Positions 31,102 through 41,438 are shown, numbered from the stretch's first letter. The stretch is DNA of 64,000 nucleotides from Photobacterium proteolyticum (GCF_001939735.1 NZ_MJIL01000045.1:1-64000); one strand, 5' to 3'. Numbers and translations are program-made. Notes: a model not told the origin generated them from the letters alone.

Positions 31102-32033
31102 CAGGCGTTGCCGTATAGCTTATCCAGGATGTCCTTGGCACCGTCGTCGAGCAGCTGCTCTGCCAGCTGGGTGCCCAGAGCTTCGGCATCAGCGGCCGGT
31201 CCGCTGATCTCGCCGCTAACAATCTTGCTGCCGTCAGGTTCGCCAACCAGGGCGCGTAGCCAGATTTGATCGCCTTTGAGTTCCGAGTAGCTACCGATAG
31301 GGACCTGGCAGCCACCCTGCAGGCGGTTGTTCATTGCACGCTCGCAGAGTACGCGGGTCGCGGTTTCCTGGTGGTTCAGGGCATCAAGTAGCTTCCGGAC
31401 GCGGGTGTCATCCAGACGGCATTCGATGCCGACAGCTCCCTGGCCGACCGCTGGCAGGCTGGTCTCTGGTGCGATGGCATCACGGATGCGGTCATCCATT
31501 TTTAGTCGCATCAGACCGGCACAGGCGAGGATAATGGCATCGTATTCGCCGTCATCAAGCTTGCGCAGACGGGTATTGACGTTGCCGCGCAGGTCTTTGA
31601 CAACCAGATCAGGGCGCTGGGCGCGAAGCTGGCATTGACGGCGCAGGCTCGAGGTGCCGACTACGGCACCGGCCGGAAGTTCGTCAATCGTATTGAACGT
31701 GTTGGAGACAAAGGCATCACGCGGGTCTTCGCGTTCGCAAATAGTGACCAGCCCTAAGCCTTCGGGGAACTCGACAGGGACATCTTTCATCGAGTGTACG
31801 GCGATGTCGGCGCGGTCTTCGAGCATGGCCACTTCGAGTTCTTTTACGAATAGACCCTTACCACCGACCTTGGCGAGCGGGGTATCCAGAATGATGTCGC
31901 CTTTGGTAACCATTGGTACCAGCTCGACAATCAGGCCTGGATGAGCCTGCTCCAGTGCATCTTTTACAAATTCTGCTTGCCACATTGCCAGCGGGCTTTT
32001 GCGGGTGGCAATGCGGATCGGTTTATCGGTCAT
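31101..32033 (-). CDS. hemC: porphobilinogen deaminase (hydroxymethylbilane synthase) HemC
   Basis: HemC polymerises four porphobilinogens into hydroxymethylbilane. The 310-residue product has [14 protein letters not shown] at the start, [34 protein letters not shown] and the cofactor-attachment cysteine in [11 protein letters not shown] chose ATG 32033 ([13 protein letters not shown]); a GTG 36 bases earlier only adds an unconserved extension. It is the first gene of the haem operon and is divergent from cyaA, as in enterobacteria. Confidence 0.96.
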   Translation of the reverse strand: MTDKPIRIATRKSPLAMWQAEFVKDALEQAHPGLIVELVPMVTKGDIILDTPLAKVGGKGLFVKELEVAMLEDRADIAVHSMKDVPVEFPEGLGLVTICEREDPRDAFVSNTFNTIDELPAGAVVGTSSLRRQCQLRAQRPDLVVKDLRGNVNTRLRKLDDGEYDAIILACAGLMRLKMDDRIRDAIAPETSLPAVGQGAVGIECRLDDTRVRKLLDALNHQETATRVLCERAMNNRLQGGCQVPIGSYSELKGDQIWLRALVGEPDGSKIVSGEISGPAADAEALGTQLAEQLLDDGAKDILDKLYGNA

Positions 32034-32158
32034 AGAATAGGGTCCATTAAATCGCTTGCATTTATACACGGTAATCGTATCACTACTGCGCCATGATGGT
32101 AATTCACTTGTTGCCCTCAGTGCGGTGAAGCAGTATTGTCTTGATATGTGTTGTAATT

Positions 32159-32178
32159 AATGTGATATTTCTCACATA
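32159..32178. promoter_or_regulatory. CRP binding site between hemC and cyaA
   Basis: TGTGATATTTCTCACA (32161-32176) is a perfect TGTGA-N6-TCACA palindrome. It lies 128 bases upstream of hemC and 270 upstream of cyaA in the 412-base gap between these divergent genes. CRP control of cyaA is known in E. coli, so feedback of cAMP-CRP on adenylate cyclase is likely. A candidate cyaA promoter near TAGGACACTATCTACACT (about 32376-32393) lies closer to the gene. Confidence 0.88.
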
Positions 32179-32445
32179 ACCTTTAAGTGGAAAATTCATT
32201 ACAATACCGCTGCTGGCGGATTATTGAGTTTGTACTAGCTTGAGGGAATCGGGACAAGGATGGGCTGTATCGCCAATTTGCCAAAAAGCGAGCCATTCAT
32301 AAGCTGTCATAAATCGTCACTATCTTTACGGTTAAAGTAAAAACTGTTACATTGATCACGTTTTTGCTCGCGTGTAGGACACTATCTACACTAATAATGA
32401 CAAGATTTGGGCCGCTCTCTAGCTGGTAGCTCTTGGAAGAGTAAT

Positions 32446-35010
32446 TTGCATAATTATATCGAGACGCTTAAAAGTAGACTGGATAAGCACAACCAGCTAA
32501 GGCTGGAGCGTGCCCGCGCAGCCATGAATGCGCAGTCCGAGCAGGTATTCAACCTGCTGACCGTGTTACTCCACTACAATCACCCGGCGGTACCCGGCTA
32601 CCTTGATCAGGCTGTGCCTGTGGGCATTGCCGCGTTTGACGTTTCCGAACAGCAGCAACAGCTGATCGACGATTGTGCGTTAACCAGCCAGTCGACCATC
32701 ACTCCTCCTCAGCTACCTAACGATGAATACCCGATCCTTGGCCTGTATGCCATGGGCAGTACCTCTTCGCTGGGTCAGAGTCTGACCAGTGATCTCGATA
32801 TCTGGGTCTGTATTCGTACCGATATGGCGGCGGACGATCGCAAGGCGCTTGAGAGCAAGTGTTCGCTGATCTCCGACTGGGCGATGGCACAGGGCGTCGA
32901 GGCCAACTTTTTCCTGATTGACGAAAATCGTTTCCGCGATAATTTTTCCGAGCAGATGACCGGTGATAACTGCGGCTCGAGCCAGCACCTGCTGCTGCTT
33001 GACGAGTTTTACCGCTCGGCGGTCCAGCTTGCCGGCCAGCGCCTGATGTGGTTCATGGTGCCGCCGGAAATGGAAGAGTGTTACGACGAATATATCGATT
33101 ACCTTGATTCGAATGGGTATATCCGTCGTGAAGAGTGGATTGATTTCGGTGGCCTGACCCGAATTCCGGCCGAGGAATACTTTGGCTCCAGCCTGTGGCA
33201 GCTCTACAAGAGTATCGATTCACCGTATAAATCAGTGCTGAAAGCGATTTTGCTCGAGGCATACTCATGGGAATACCCGCACACCCAGCTGCTCAGTGTC
33301 GACGGCAAGCGCCGCTTCTTTTCGGAAGATCGCACCGAGTACTGTATGGATGCGTATTACCTGATGCTTGAGAAGGTGACGCTTTACCTGGAGCGTATTG
33401 ACGATCACCGCCGCTTGGACTTGGTCCGTCGCTGCTTCTACCTCAAGACACATGAGAAGCTGACCCGTGAGCCGGCCTCCGGCTCGGTGGCGTGGCGTCG
33501 TAAGGTCCTGGACAAGCTGACGTCTGACTGGCAGTGGCCACAAGAGGTGCTGCTTGAGCTGGACAACCGCCGTGACTGGAAGGTAGAGCAGGTCAAGCGG
33601 GCGCACAATGAGCTGCTCGATGCCCTGATGCTTAGCTACCGTAACCTGATCCGCTTTGCCCGTCGTAATAACATCACTTCGGCAATTAGCCCGGAAGACA
33701 TCAGTATTCTGGCGCGTAAGCTGTACGCCGCGTTTGAGGTTCTGCCGGGCAAGGTCACTTTGCTCAACCCGCAGATCTCCCCTGACTTGCATGAGCCGAA
33801 CCTGAGCCTGATCCAGGTGCCGGCCGGACGAACCAATGCCGCAGGTTGGTATCTGTACAAGCATTCGCTCGATCCGTATGCCATTTTGGGCCAGCCGTCG
33901 CTGGAACATAACCGTTACCTGAGTAAGCTGGTTGCCTGGGCATACTTTAACGGCCTGCTGACCGAATCGACCTGTCTGCACAATGTGGTACGCGATGCAG
34001 CGATGGATATCGACAAGCTCTACCAGCTGGTCAGCGATATCCGCAATACGTTCCCGATCCGCCGTCCGCAGCCGGGCCTGCAGGCGCTGTCGAGCCCGTG
34101 CGAAATTCGCCAGCTCGGGTTGTTTGTCAACTTGGAAAATGATCCGACGACCGAGCTGAAAAACCGTTCGGTCCGTTTTGACTTTAAAAATACCGACATC
34201 TTTAGCTATGGCCCCGAGCAGACTTGCTTGGTGGGCAGTGTGGATCTGGTCTACCGTAATTCGTGGAACGAGGTGCGTACCCTGAACTTCAGCGGTGAAA
34301 ATGCCATGCTGGATGCGCTTAAGACGGTACTGGGCAAGATGCACCAGGATGCAATCCCGCCGGAGTCGGTTGATGTGTTCTGCTATAGCAAGCACATGCG
34401 CGGCCTGATCCGCAACCTGGTCTATCAGCTGGTAGCCGAGTGTATCGAAATGCGCCTCAAGCCGGTTGAGCAGGAGAAACGCCGTCGCTTCAAGGCGATT
34501 CGCATTGGCGAACAGACCCATGGCCTGTTTTTCGAGCGCCGTGGGGTGTCAGTCCAGAAGCTGGAAAACTCGGTTGATTTCTATAGCTGTATTTCGACCA
34601 ACAAGCTGTTTGGCTCGGCCAATCTGGTGATGGGTAAGGCTGATGAGCCGCACCCGCCGGAAATTGTCGATGCCTATGCCAGCGAAGGCCTGATCCAGTT
34701 TTTCTTCGAAGACTGCGATGCCGGCTACAATATCTATATTCTCGACGAGTCGAACCGGGTGGAAGTCTACCGCCAGTGCAGCGGTGACAAAGATGAGATG
34801 GTCCATGGGGTAAACCGCTTCTACACCTCGGCCCAGGATCGCTTCAGTTATAGCGCCAACTTCATCAATTTTAACCTGCCGCAGTTTTACGACATCGTGC
34901 ACAACGATGGCGGTGAGCCGCAGGTGATCCCGTTCAAGAGTGGCCAGCAAATCCCGCGACCCGCGGCGGCTGGAGCCGCCCCCAACATGATGTCGCTGTC
35001 GACACGGTAG
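32446..35010 (+). CDS. cyaA: class I adenylate cyclase CyaA
   Basis: CyaA makes cyclic AMP from ATP for CRP-dependent control. The N-terminal half is the catalytic domain with the nucleotidyltransferase signature MGSTSSLGQSLTSDLDIWVC; the C-terminal half is the regulatory domain. I chose TTG 32446, giving an 854-residue product that starts LHNYIETLKSRLD, like E. coli CyaA (848 residues, also a TTG start). GGAAGAG lies seven bases upstream; a TTG at 32407 is less likely. A weak start codon is thought to limit cyclase level. A strong terminator follows. Confidence 0.95.
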   Translation: MHNYIETLKSRLDKHNQLRLERARAAMNAQSEQVFNLLTVLLHYNHPAVPGYLDQAVPVGIAAFDVSEQQQQLIDDCALTSQSTITPPQLPNDEYPILGLYAMGSTSSLGQSLTSDLDIWVCIRTDMAADDRKALESKCSLISDWAMAQGVEANFFLIDENRFRDNFSEQMTGDNCGSSQHLLLLDEFYRSAVQLAGQRLMWFMVPPEMEECYDEYIDYLDSNGYIRREEWIDFGGLTRIPAEEYFGSSLWQLYKSIDSPYKSVLKAILLEAYSWEYPHTQLLSVDGKRRFFSEDRTEYCMDAYYLMLEKVTLYLERIDDHRRLDLVRRCFYLKTHEKLTREPASGSVAWRRKVLDKLTSDWQWPQEVLLELDNRRDWKVEQVKRAHNELLDALMLSYRNLIRFARRNNITSAISPEDISILARKLYAAFEVLPGKVTLLNPQISPDLHEPNLSLIQVPAGRTNAAGWYLYKHSLDPYAILGQPSLEHNRYLSKLVAWAYFNGLLTESTCLHNVVRDAAMDIDKLYQLVSDIRNTFPIRRPQPGLQALSSPCEIRQLGLFVNLENDPTTELKNRSVRFDFKNTDIFSYGPEQTCLVGSVDLVYRNSWNEVRTLNFSGENAMLDALKTVLGKMHQDAIPPESVDVFCYSKHMRGLIRNLVYQLVAECIEMRLKPVEQEKRRRFKAIRIGEQTHGLFFERRGVSVQKLENSVDFYSCISTNKLFGSANLVMGKADEPHPPEIVDAYASEGLIQFFFEDCDAGYNIYILDESNRVEVYRQCSGDKDEMVHGVNRFYTSAQDRFSYSANFINFNLPQFYDIVHNDGGEPQVIPFKSGQQIPRPAAAGAAPNMMSLSTR

Positions 35011-35032
35011 TTGGGTTTTGGGGCCGAATAAC

Positions 35033-35064
35033 AAAAAGCGAGAGTCTGTCGGCTCTCGCTTTTT
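35033..35064. terminator. bidirectional terminator between cyaA and cyaY
   Basis: AAAAAGCGAGAG pairs perfectly with CTCTCGCTTTTT around an 8-base loop, with A and T runs suited to both strands. Confidence 0.92.
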
Positions 35065-35098
35065 CGTTTCGGGCTGTTTGCCTAGTCGTCGTGCCGGC

Positions 35099-35413
35099 CT
35101 ATGACCAGTCCACTGGCTCTTCGGCATGTAGCGAGCATTCCTGCTTCACCAGCGAAATCAGCTCGGCCCCGCTGCGGGTACAGTGCCACAGGCCGTCTTT
35201 GTATTTGAAGTGGTAACCACCTGATTTTGAAGCCAGCCAGATTTCGTGCAACGGCTCCTGGCGGTTAATGACGATTTGGCTGCGGTTCTCGAATTCCAGT
35301 GTCAGTACGTTGCCGGTCGTCTCATATTCAATGTCTGCACCGGATTCGTCGATGCCTTCCTCGATGCTCATAAGAACCTCATCGGCTAACTTATGAAATT
35401 CTGTATCATTCAT
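35099..35413 (-). CDS. cyaY: frataxin homologue CyaY
   Basis: CyaY binds iron and modulates iron-sulfur cluster assembly on IscS. The 104-residue product has an acidic N-terminal helix (MNDTEFHKLADEVLMSIEEG), then the beta-sheet segments VLTLEFENRSQIVINRQEP, EIWLASKSGGYHF and WHCTRSGAELISLV typical of frataxins. ATG 35413 is chosen over a start 66 bases upstream because the family begins here. It is convergent with cyaA and divergent from lptM. Confidence 0.94.
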   Translation of the reverse strand: MNDTEFHKLADEVLMSIEEGIDESGADIEYETTGNVLTLEFENRSQIVINRQEPLHEIWLASKSGGYHFKYKDGLWHCTRSGAELISLVKQECSLHAEEPVDWS

Positions 35414-35491
35414 CCCATTGCGTCCTATTGCTTTTCCTAGTGTTGGTGCGATTATAGAGGGCAATGAAATGATAATCACTGGCTTTGAAAA

Positions 35492-35608
35492 ATGCGTAAA
35501 GGTTTATTGGCAATTTTAGTACTGGGTGTATTGGCACTTAATGGCTGTGGTCAGAGCGGGCCGCTATATATGCCGGACGACTCCGAGCAGCAGCAACAAC
35601 AGCAGTAA
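35492..35608 (+). CDS. lptM: short lipoprotein LptM (YifL)
   Basis: This is a 38-residue lipoprotein. The signal peptide MRKGLLAILVLGVLALNGC ends in a lipobox (LNGC) and the conserved GQSGPLYMP follows the lipidated cysteine, as in YifL/LptM of enterobacteria. LptM helps the outer-membrane LPS translocon LptDE mature. The tail is a short run of glutamines (EQQQQQQ), shorter than in E. coli. It lies 30 bases before lysA and divergent from cyaY, the same place as in E. coli, where dapF follows. Confidence 0.9.
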   Translation: MRKGLLAILVLGVLALNGCGQSGPLYMPDDSEQQQQQQ

Positions 35609-35638
35609 CGACAGCGATCAGACAGGGAAGAGACAACT

Positions 35639-36892
35639 TTGGATTATTTTAACTACCAGCAAGACGGCCAGCTTTGGGCCGAAGACATTGTACTTACCGA
35701 CCTCGCTGAGCGTTACGGTACCCCTTTGTATGTGTACTCCAGGGCAACACTGGAGCGACACTGGAATGCGTTTGATCAGGCGGTGGCCAACCACCCGCAC
35801 CTGATTTGTTATGCCGTGAAGGCCAACTCCAATATCGGGGTACTCAATGTGCTAGCCCGGCTGGGTTCCGGGTTCGATATTGTCTCGCAGGGCGAGCTGG
35901 AGCGGGTTATCGCCGCCGGTGGCGATCCGGCCAAGGTTGTTTTCTCCGGTGTCGGCAAGACGGCCGCGGAGATGAAGCGGGCGCTGGAGCTGGGTATTAA
36001 ATGCTTCAATGTTGAATCCGAGCCTGAGCTTGAGCGCCTGAATGAGGTGGCAGGCGAGCTGGGCAAAGTGGCGCCGGTGTCCTTGCGGATCAACCCGGAT
36101 GTTGATGCCAAGACCCACCCGTATATCTCGACCGGCCTGCGTGACAATAAATTTGGTATTGTGTTTGACCGTGCGCCGGAGGTTTACCGTCTGGCACAGA
36201 GCCTGCCAAACCTGAAAGTGACCGGTATGGACTGTCATATCGGCTCCCAGCTGACGGATATTGAACCGTTTATCGATGCCACCGACCGCCTGCTGGCCCT
36301 GATTGATACCCTCAAGGCTGAAGGCATTGAAATCGAGCACCTCGATGTCGGCGGTGGACTGGGCGTGACATACAGTGACGAGCAGCCACCACAGCCTTCT
36401 GACTATGCCACCGAGCTGCTGGCTCGCCTCAAGGACCACCCCGAGCTGGAACTGGTTTTTGAACCGGGCCGTGCAATTGCCGCTAATGCCGGTGTGATGT
36501 TGACCCGAATTGAGTATCTCAAGCACACCGAGCACAAAAATTTTGCTATTGTCGACGCGGCAATGAACGATCTGATCCGTCCGACCCTCTATCAGGCATG
36601 GCAGGACATTGTGCCGGTATGCCCGCGCGAGGGTGAGAAGCAGACCTATGACTTTGTCGGACCTATCTGTGAGACCGGCGATTTCATCGGCAAGGAGCGA
36701 ACCTTGTGCCTCGAACCGGGCGATCTGCTGGCGGTACGTTCGGCAGGAGCCTATGGGTTTGTGATGGCGTCAAACTATAATACCCGTACACGCGCTGCCG
36801 AAATCATGGTTGACGGTCAAGATGCCTATGTGGTCCGCGAGCGTGAAACGCTGGAGCAATTGTGGCAGTCTGAGCACCTGTTGCCAGAATAA
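35639..36892 (+). CDS. lysA: diaminopimelate decarboxylase LysA
   Basis: LysA decarboxylates meso-diaminopimelate to lysine using PLP. The 417-residue product has the PLP lysine in [11 protein letters not shown] (about residue 60), HIGSQLTD, the glycine-rich [24 protein letters not shown], and the second-subunit motifs GPICETGDF and [14 protein letters not shown]. The start is TTG 35639 with GGAAGAG about eight bases upstream. It is followed by dapF, which makes its substrate. Confidence 0.95.
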   Translation: MDYFNYQQDGQLWAEDIVLTDLAERYGTPLYVYSRATLERHWNAFDQAVANHPHLICYAVKANSNIGVLNVLARLGSGFDIVSQGELERVIAAGGDPAKVVFSGVGKTAAEMKRALELGIKCFNVESEPELERLNEVAGELGKVAPVSLRINPDVDAKTHPYISTGLRDNKFGIVFDRAPEVYRLAQSLPNLKVTGMDCHIGSQLTDIEPFIDATDRLLALIDTLKAEGIEIEHLDVGGGLGVTYSDEQPPQPSDYATELLARLKDHPELELVFEPGRAIAANAGVMLTRIEYLKHTEHKNFAIVDAAMNDLIRPTLYQAWQDIVPVCPREGEKQTYDFVGPICETGDFIGKERTLCLEPGDLLAVRSAGAYGFVMASNYNTRTRAAEIMVDGQDAYVVRERETLEQLWQSEHLLPE

Positions 36893-36906
36893 CAAGAAGG
36901 GACATC

Positions 36907-37737
36907 ATGCAGATCAATTTTTCAAAAATGCATGGCTTAGGCAATGATTTCATGGTGGTGGATTGCGTGACGCAGAATGCGTTCTTCTCGCCTGACGCCA
37001 TCAAGCGGCTGGCCGATCGCCATCGGGGGATCGGTTTTGACCAGTTGCTGGTGGTAGAACCGCCCTATGATCCGGAGACAGATTTTCACTACCGGATCTT
37101 CAATGCCGACGGTAGCGAGGTTGAGCAGTGTGGCAACGGTGCCCGCTGTTTTGCCCGTTTTGTCTGGATGAAAGGGCTCACCAACAAATACCATATTTCC
37201 GTCAGCACCAAGGGCGGGAAAATGATCCTGAAGCTGGAAAATGACAACCAGGTGACGGTCAATATGGGGGCGCCGGAGTTCGAGCCGGGCAAGATCCCGT
37301 TTCGTGCCAAGCAAAGTGAAAAAACCTATATTTTGCGAGCCGGTGATAACACGGTATTCTGTGGCGCGGTAAGCATGGGGAATCCGCATTGCGTGACTGT
37401 GGTGGACGATGTCGATACGGCTGACGTCGAGACGATGGGTCCGTTGCTGGAATCCCACGAGCGGTTTCCTGAGCGGGTCAACGCGGGCTTTATGCAGATA
37501 GTGAACCGTCGCGAAATCAAGCTGCGGGTCTACGAGCGTGGAGCCGGTGAAACCCAGGCTTGTGGCAGTGGTGCCTGTGCCGCTGTCGCGATTGGTCAGC
37601 AGCAGGGGCTGCTGGATGAAAATGTAAAAGTGAGCCTTCCGGGCGGCGATTTGCATATTCGCTGGGCCGGAGAAGGCAAGCCATTGTATATGACTGGCCC
37701 TGTAGCACATGTCTTTGATGGACAAATAGTATTATGA
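36907..37737 (+). CDS. dapF: diaminopimelate epimerase DapF
   Basis: DapF converts LL- to meso-diaminopimelate for lysine and peptidoglycan. The two catalytic cysteines are in [13 protein letters not shown] (about 75) and [12 protein letters not shown] (about 219). The start [19 protein letters not shown] is typical and the length is 276 residues. AAGAAGGGACATC precedes the ATG. The end overlaps the next gene by four bases (ATGA). Confidence 0.97.
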   Translation: MQINFSKMHGLGNDFMVVDCVTQNAFFSPDAIKRLADRHRGIGFDQLLVVEPPYDPETDFHYRIFNADGSEVEQCGNGARCFARFVWMKGLTNKYHISVSTKGGKMILKLENDNQVTVNMGAPEFEPGKIPFRAKQSEKTYILRAGDNTVFCGAVSMGNPHCVTVVDDVDTADVETMGPLLESHERFPERVNAGFMQIVNRREIKLRVYERGAGETQACGSGACAAVAIGQQQGLLDENVKVSLPGGDLHIRWAGEGKPLYMTGPVAHVFDGQIVL

Positions 37738-38435
37738 CAGATGTATCCCAACTGGGTGAGCTGCCCGTAGTGGCAGACACCCCGTTGTCCGATCAGGATG
37801 TGGCTGAGTTTCTGCTCGACAACCCTGATTTTTTTATCCGCCAGTCGGAATTACTGACCCAGCTGCGCGTGGCCCACAGTGAGCGTGGTGCGGTGTCGCT
37901 GGTGGAAATTCAGCTCGACAGGCTACGAGGCCGGGTGCGTGAACTTGAGGGGGAAATTAATACCCTGGTAACCGCCGCCGGTAAGAACAGCGAGCTGTTT
38001 GAAATCTTTGCCCGCGCCCAGCAGCAGTTGTTTCAGACCCACAATATCTATCAGGCGCTGGTGATCCTTGAAGAGCTCAGCAGCCAGCTGCAGCTGGACT
38101 TCAGCCTGAAGCTGTTCGATAGCTTTGATGATAACCTCTATTTACCGCGTAAGGCTTTTGAGGGCTTTCGTGTTGCCCATTTGTCGCATCGGCCGGTTTA
38201 CATGGGACGGTTGCGCAGGCAAGAGAGCGAGCTGCTCTTTAGCCATCCGCCGCACCTAGGCTCCTATGTGGTGCTGCCGCTGGGGATCGAGCATCCTATC
38301 GGGGTGTTGAGCTTTGCCAGTGCCGATGGCGGTCATTTCCAGCCTGCGATGGATACCTTGTTTGTCGAGCAGTTGGCCCTGGTGCTGACTCGCCTGATCC
38401 ATCACTGGGAATATACCCGCGAGGTAATTGATTGA
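37734..38435 (+). CDS. DUF484 family protein (YigA-like, GAF fold)
   Basis: The 233-residue protein belongs to the DUF484 family found between dapF and xerC in many gammaproteobacteria. Family marks are [20 protein letters not shown] at the N-terminus, a coiled-coil segment ([19 protein letters not shown]) and a GAF-like C-terminal half ([31 protein letters not shown]). The molecular function is not established. It overlaps dapF by four bases and xerC by four, so it is translationally coupled in the operon. Confidence 0.88.
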   Translation: MTDVSQLGELPVVADTPLSDQDVAEFLLDNPDFFIRQSELLTQLRVAHSERGAVSLVEIQLDRLRGRVRELEGEINTLVTAAGKNSELFEIFARAQQQLFQTHNIYQALVILEELSSQLQLDFSLKLFDSFDDNLYLPRKAFEGFRVAHLSHRPVYMGRLRRQESELLFSHPPHLGSYVVLPLGIEHPIGVLSFASADGGHFQPAMDTLFVEQLALVLTRLIHHWEYTREVID

Positions 38436-39346
38436 GTCAGTTGCCTTCCGGGCTGGACAAGCCCCTGCAGCGTTTTTACGAGTACCTGCGTAGCGAACGT
38501 GAGCTCAGTCTGCACACTCAGCAGAACTACAAGCGTCAGCTGACAACGCTGGCCGAGCAGCTGGTTGAGCTGGAGGTCACGGACTGGCGCGTGGTCGATG
38601 CCGGCTGGGTACGCCAGTTGGCAAGCAAGGGGATGCGTGACGGCCTGAAGGCCAGCAGCTTGTCGATGCGCCTGTCGGCGCTGCGCAGCTTTTTTGATTA
38701 TCTGGTACGCCAGGGCGTGTTGAAGGCCAACCCCGCCAAGGGGGTGTCTGCGCCACGCAAAGCCAGGCCGCTGCCCAAGAATCTCGATGTTGACGAGATG
38801 GATCAGCTACTTAGCGTTGATGAGGATGATCCGCTGTCAATTCGGGATCGGGCGATGATGGAACTGATGTACGGAGCCGGACTGCGTCTGTCGGAGCTGG
38901 TAAACCTGGATGTGCGCGATATTAGCCTGAGCAAGGGTGATATCCGGGTGATCGGTAAAGGGGATAAGGAGCGAATTGTGCCTTTTGCCGGGTTGGCTCG
39001 CGACTGGGTTGGCCATTGGCTCAAGGTCCGCGGACAGCTGGCGGCCAGCGGTGAACCTGGTTTGTTTGTCTCCAAGCTGGGGCAGCGGATTTCCAACCGC
39101 AACGTCCAGAAACGGATGGCGGAATGGGGCCAGAAACAGGCCGTATCCAGCCATATTAATCCGCACAAGCTACGCCATAGCTTTGCCACCCATATGCTCG
39201 AGTCGAGCGGGGACTTACGGGCGGTGCAGGAGCTACTCGGCCATGCCAACCTGTCGACCACCCAAATTTATACCCACCTCGATTTTCAGCACCTGGCACA
39301 GGTGTATGATGAAGCACATCCGAGGGCAAAACGAAACAAACGCTAG
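38432..39346 (+). CDS. xerC: site-specific tyrosine recombinase XerC
   Basis: XerC with XerD resolves chromosome dimers at dif. The 304-residue product has a SAM-like N-terminal core-binding domain ([22 protein letters not shown]) and the catalytic domain with Arg in [11 protein letters not shown], Lys in [20 protein letters not shown] (His, Arg), [16 protein letters not shown] (His, nucleophile Tyr). The start is TTG 38432, overlapping the DUF484 stop as TTGA. Position after dapF-DUF484 identifies it as XerC rather than XerD. Confidence 0.95.
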   Translation: MSQLPSGLDKPLQRFYEYLRSERELSLHTQQNYKRQLTTLAEQLVELEVTDWRVVDAGWVRQLASKGMRDGLKASSLSMRLSALRSFFDYLVRQGVLKANPAKGVSAPRKARPLPKNLDVDEMDQLLSVDEDDPLSIRDRAMMELMYGAGLRLSELVNLDVRDISLSKGDIRVIGKGDKERIVPFAGLARDWVGHWLKVRGQLAASGEPGLFVSKLGQRISNRNVQKRMAEWGQKQAVSSHINPHKLRHSFATHMLESSGDLRAVQELLGHANLSTTQIYTHLDFQHLAQVYDEAHPRAKRNKR

Positions 39347-39388
39347 TGCGTCTTGCCACCTATTCTGCTGATGTAACCGAGGGCTGAT

Positions 39389-40105
39389 ATGCAGTTTTAT
39401 CGCAACCTCCAGTCGCCTAAGGCGCTGACTTTTGATTTGGATGATACCCTGTACGATAACCGCCCGGTGATCCGGCGGGCCGAGCAGGCGATGCATGACT
39501 GGCTGGCTGAGTACCATCCGTGCAGCCACAGTATGGCCAGGGAAGACTGGCTGCGGCTGAAAATGCGTTTGGCGGAGCAGACGCCTTATTTGCGCCATGA
39601 TGTAAGCCTTTGGCGCTATGAGGTGCTTAAAGTCGGACTGATGCAGCTTGGTTATTCACAGGAGAAGGCCGAGCTGGCCGCCCGGGAAGGACTGGAGCGG
39701 GTACTGGTTGTCCGCAATCAGGTTGATGTCCCGGAGGAAACCCATCGGGTACTGGCCGTGCTGGGTCAGACGCTGCCCTTGCTGGCTATTACCAACGGCA
39801 ATGTTGATGCGGACAAGATAGGTCTCGGCCAGTATTTTTCTCGGGTGCTGGTGGCAGGCCGGGACGGCTTGGCGAAACCCGAGCCGGATATGTTTGCCCA
39901 GGCTGCTGCGTTATTGGGCACGGCGGCACAGGACATTCTCCATGTCGGCGATCATCTGGTCACGGATGTCGGCGGCGCGAAACGAAATGGCTTTCAGGCT
40001 TGTTGGTATAACGACCAGCAGCGTCAGCTGCATCGTGAACCCAAAGCAAAATGGCTGCCGGATGTCGAAATCTGTCGCCTGTCACAGTTGCTTGACTTGG
40101 TGTAG
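39389..40105 (+). CDS. yigB: HAD phosphatase YigB
   Basis: YigB is a haloacid-dehalogenase-type phosphatase; in E. coli it acts on a riboflavin precursor (5-amino-6-ribitylamino-uracil phosphate). Motif I is FDLDDTLYDN (nucleophile Asp), motif II is AITNGN, motif III contains GLAKPEPDMF and motif IV HVGDHLVTDVGGAKRNG. The length is 238 residues. It closes the lysA-dapF-DUF484-xerC-yigB operon, as in E. coli, and a terminator follows. Confidence 0.92.
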   Translation: MQFYRNLQSPKALTFDLDDTLYDNRPVIRRAEQAMHDWLAEYHPCSHSMAREDWLRLKMRLAEQTPYLRHDVSLWRYEVLKVGLMQLGYSQEKAELAAREGLERVLVVRNQVDVPEETHRVLAVLGQTLPLLAITNGNVDADKIGLGQYFSRVLVAGRDGLAKPEPDMFAQAAALLGTAAQDILHVGDHLVTDVGGAKRNGFQACWYNDQQRQLHREPKAKWLPDVEICRLSQLLDLV

Positions 40106-40122
40106 TGCTGGCTGGGAAGAAC

Positions 40123-40152
40123 AAAAAGGCGATCTCGGTGATCGCCTTTTTT
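40123..40152. terminator. terminator between yigB and the bufferin operon
   Basis: AAAAAGGCGAT pairs perfectly with ATCGCCTTTTT around CTCGGTG. A and T runs on both sides suit the two convergent operons. Confidence 0.92.
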
Positions 40153-40194
40153 GATCCGATTGGAACCGATAAATCTATCGCGGCTCTAGCCGTG

Positions 40195-40650
40195 CTATTC
40201 CAGCAGGCTCTGCTTTGGCTCGTTGCTGATCAGCCTGTCGACCGAGATTAGTCCCGCGCCCCAGAACACATTCACCAGCATCATCATGCCCCATAGCTGG
40301 TGGTCGAAAAAGCCTTTCTCCCACAGCAACGGGTAGGACACCACGGCAATGATGTTGAAGACGAACAGTACCAGTGCCATCGGACGGGTGAATAACCCCA
40401 GTGCCAGAAAGACCGGCAGGATCAGTTCGGCGGCCGTTCCCATATAGGCGGCGAGCTGCCATGGCAGCAAGGGCACCTGATACTCATACTCGAAGAGGTA
40501 GAGGGTGCTGTCCCAGCTGGAGTATTTGACCATGCCGGATTTGAAGAATACCCAGGCCACCCAGAGTCGGGTGAATAGCAGCAGCAACGGGATCAGAGGC
40601 TCCGTAATACGCTGTGCCAGGCCGTCGATTTGTTTGATAAAAATCAGCAT
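40195..40650 (-). CDS. DoxX-family membrane protein of the bufferin operon
   Basis: This 151-residue DoxX-like protein has four membrane helices (for example LLLLFTRLWVAWVFFKSGMVK and AELILPVFLALGLF). It is the last gene of the DUF2282-DUF692-DUF2063 operon, the position taken by DoxX proteins (BufD-type) in bufferin clusters. Its role there is unknown; involvement in export or membrane redox is a guess. ATG 40650 is preceded by GGGAGAG at a good distance; the GTG two codons earlier overlaps the upstream stop codon. Confidence 0.85.
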   Translation of the reverse strand: MLIFIKQIDGLAQRITEPLIPLLLLFTRLWVAWVFFKSGMVKYSSWDSTLYLFEYEYQVPLLPWQLAAYMGTAAELILPVFLALGLFTRPMALVLFVFNIIAVVSYPLLWEKGFFDHQLWGMMMLVNVFWGAGLISVDRLISNEPKQSLLE

Positions 40651-40652
40651 GC

Positions 40653-41438
40653 TCACTCTCCCTCTGGCAAACCATGAATGTCGGTAAAAATGTGTCGCTG
40701 GACGAGCTCGCCGAGCATCGCCAGCATTTCGTCGGAGGCGTCGCCAAGGCGGCCTTGCTGCTGGCTGAGCCGGATAAGCCCGGTGGCACCCGGCGTAGTA
40801 TTTAGTACCATCATCTGATCCGGGCGTCGCTGGATCACCGCAGATTCCGGCTGGCTAAGATCAATCTCTTCAACGGCGTTGTCGGTGATCATCTGCCAGA
40901 TGGTAGCGACCGGGTAGTCGGAGTCGATACAAAATGTTGGTTCGGGTACCTCAAGCTGCAGCTGGGGCAAATTGGCCTCGGTCAGTTGTCCCAGCTTGGC
41001 AAACGGGAACTGGCTGTCGGTGGCCGGCGCATGGGCGGCGCGATCGAGGTGCCATTCCAGGCTGGCTAGATCCGTCAGGTACGGCACGGCTTCTGTCAGT
41101 GCCGGTTGGCTGTTGATGGTCTCACATAACCCGTGGCCGTAATGGCTGACATCGCCTTGCTGCAGCGGGTGAGTCAGAACATGCTGGCGCGCAAGCTGGC
41201 TAAAGCACTCGTCACCGACCACGGCTTTGACGCAGGGATAGACCACCTCAAGGATTTCCGACAGGCTGATAATAAAGTTGTTGCGGTAAATCTGGATCAG
41301 CTGCTCGGCCGGAAACTGGCCATCGGCAATGTTTGTTGCCACGGTGCTGGGCTGGTAGTGCAGGGCTGCCGCAAAGTCTTGCTGCAGTTGGTGCAGCTTG
41401 CCGTCTTTGTCCCGGTCAGGGGGTAAGGATTTGTCCAT
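40653..41438 (-). CDS. DUF2063 protein, BufC/HvfC-type partner of the MNIO enzyme
   Basis: The 261-residue protein belongs to the DUF2063 family, seen in YRNNFIISLSEILEVVYPCVKAVVGDECF near the N-terminus and HAPATDSQFPF in the middle. Proteins of this family form a complex with DUF692 (MNIO) enzymes and are thought to present the precursor peptide, although older annotations call the domain DNA-binding. The start at 41438 has AGGAGG seven bases upstream. It overlaps the end of the DUF692 gene by 23 bases, so the two are probably made in a fixed ratio. Confidence 0.87.
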   Translation of the reverse strand: MDKSLPPDRDKDGKLHQLQQDFAAALHYQPSTVATNIADGQFPAEQLIQIYRNNFIISLSEILEVVYPCVKAVVGDECFSQLARQHVLTHPLQQGDVSHYGHGLCETINSQPALTEAVPYLTDLASLEWHLDRAAHAPATDSQFPFAKLGQLTEANLPQLQLEVPEPTFCIDSDYPVATIWQMITDNAVEEIDLSQPESAVIQRRPDQMMVLNTTPGATGLIRLSQQQGRLGDASDEMLAMLGELVQRHIFTDIHGLPEGE

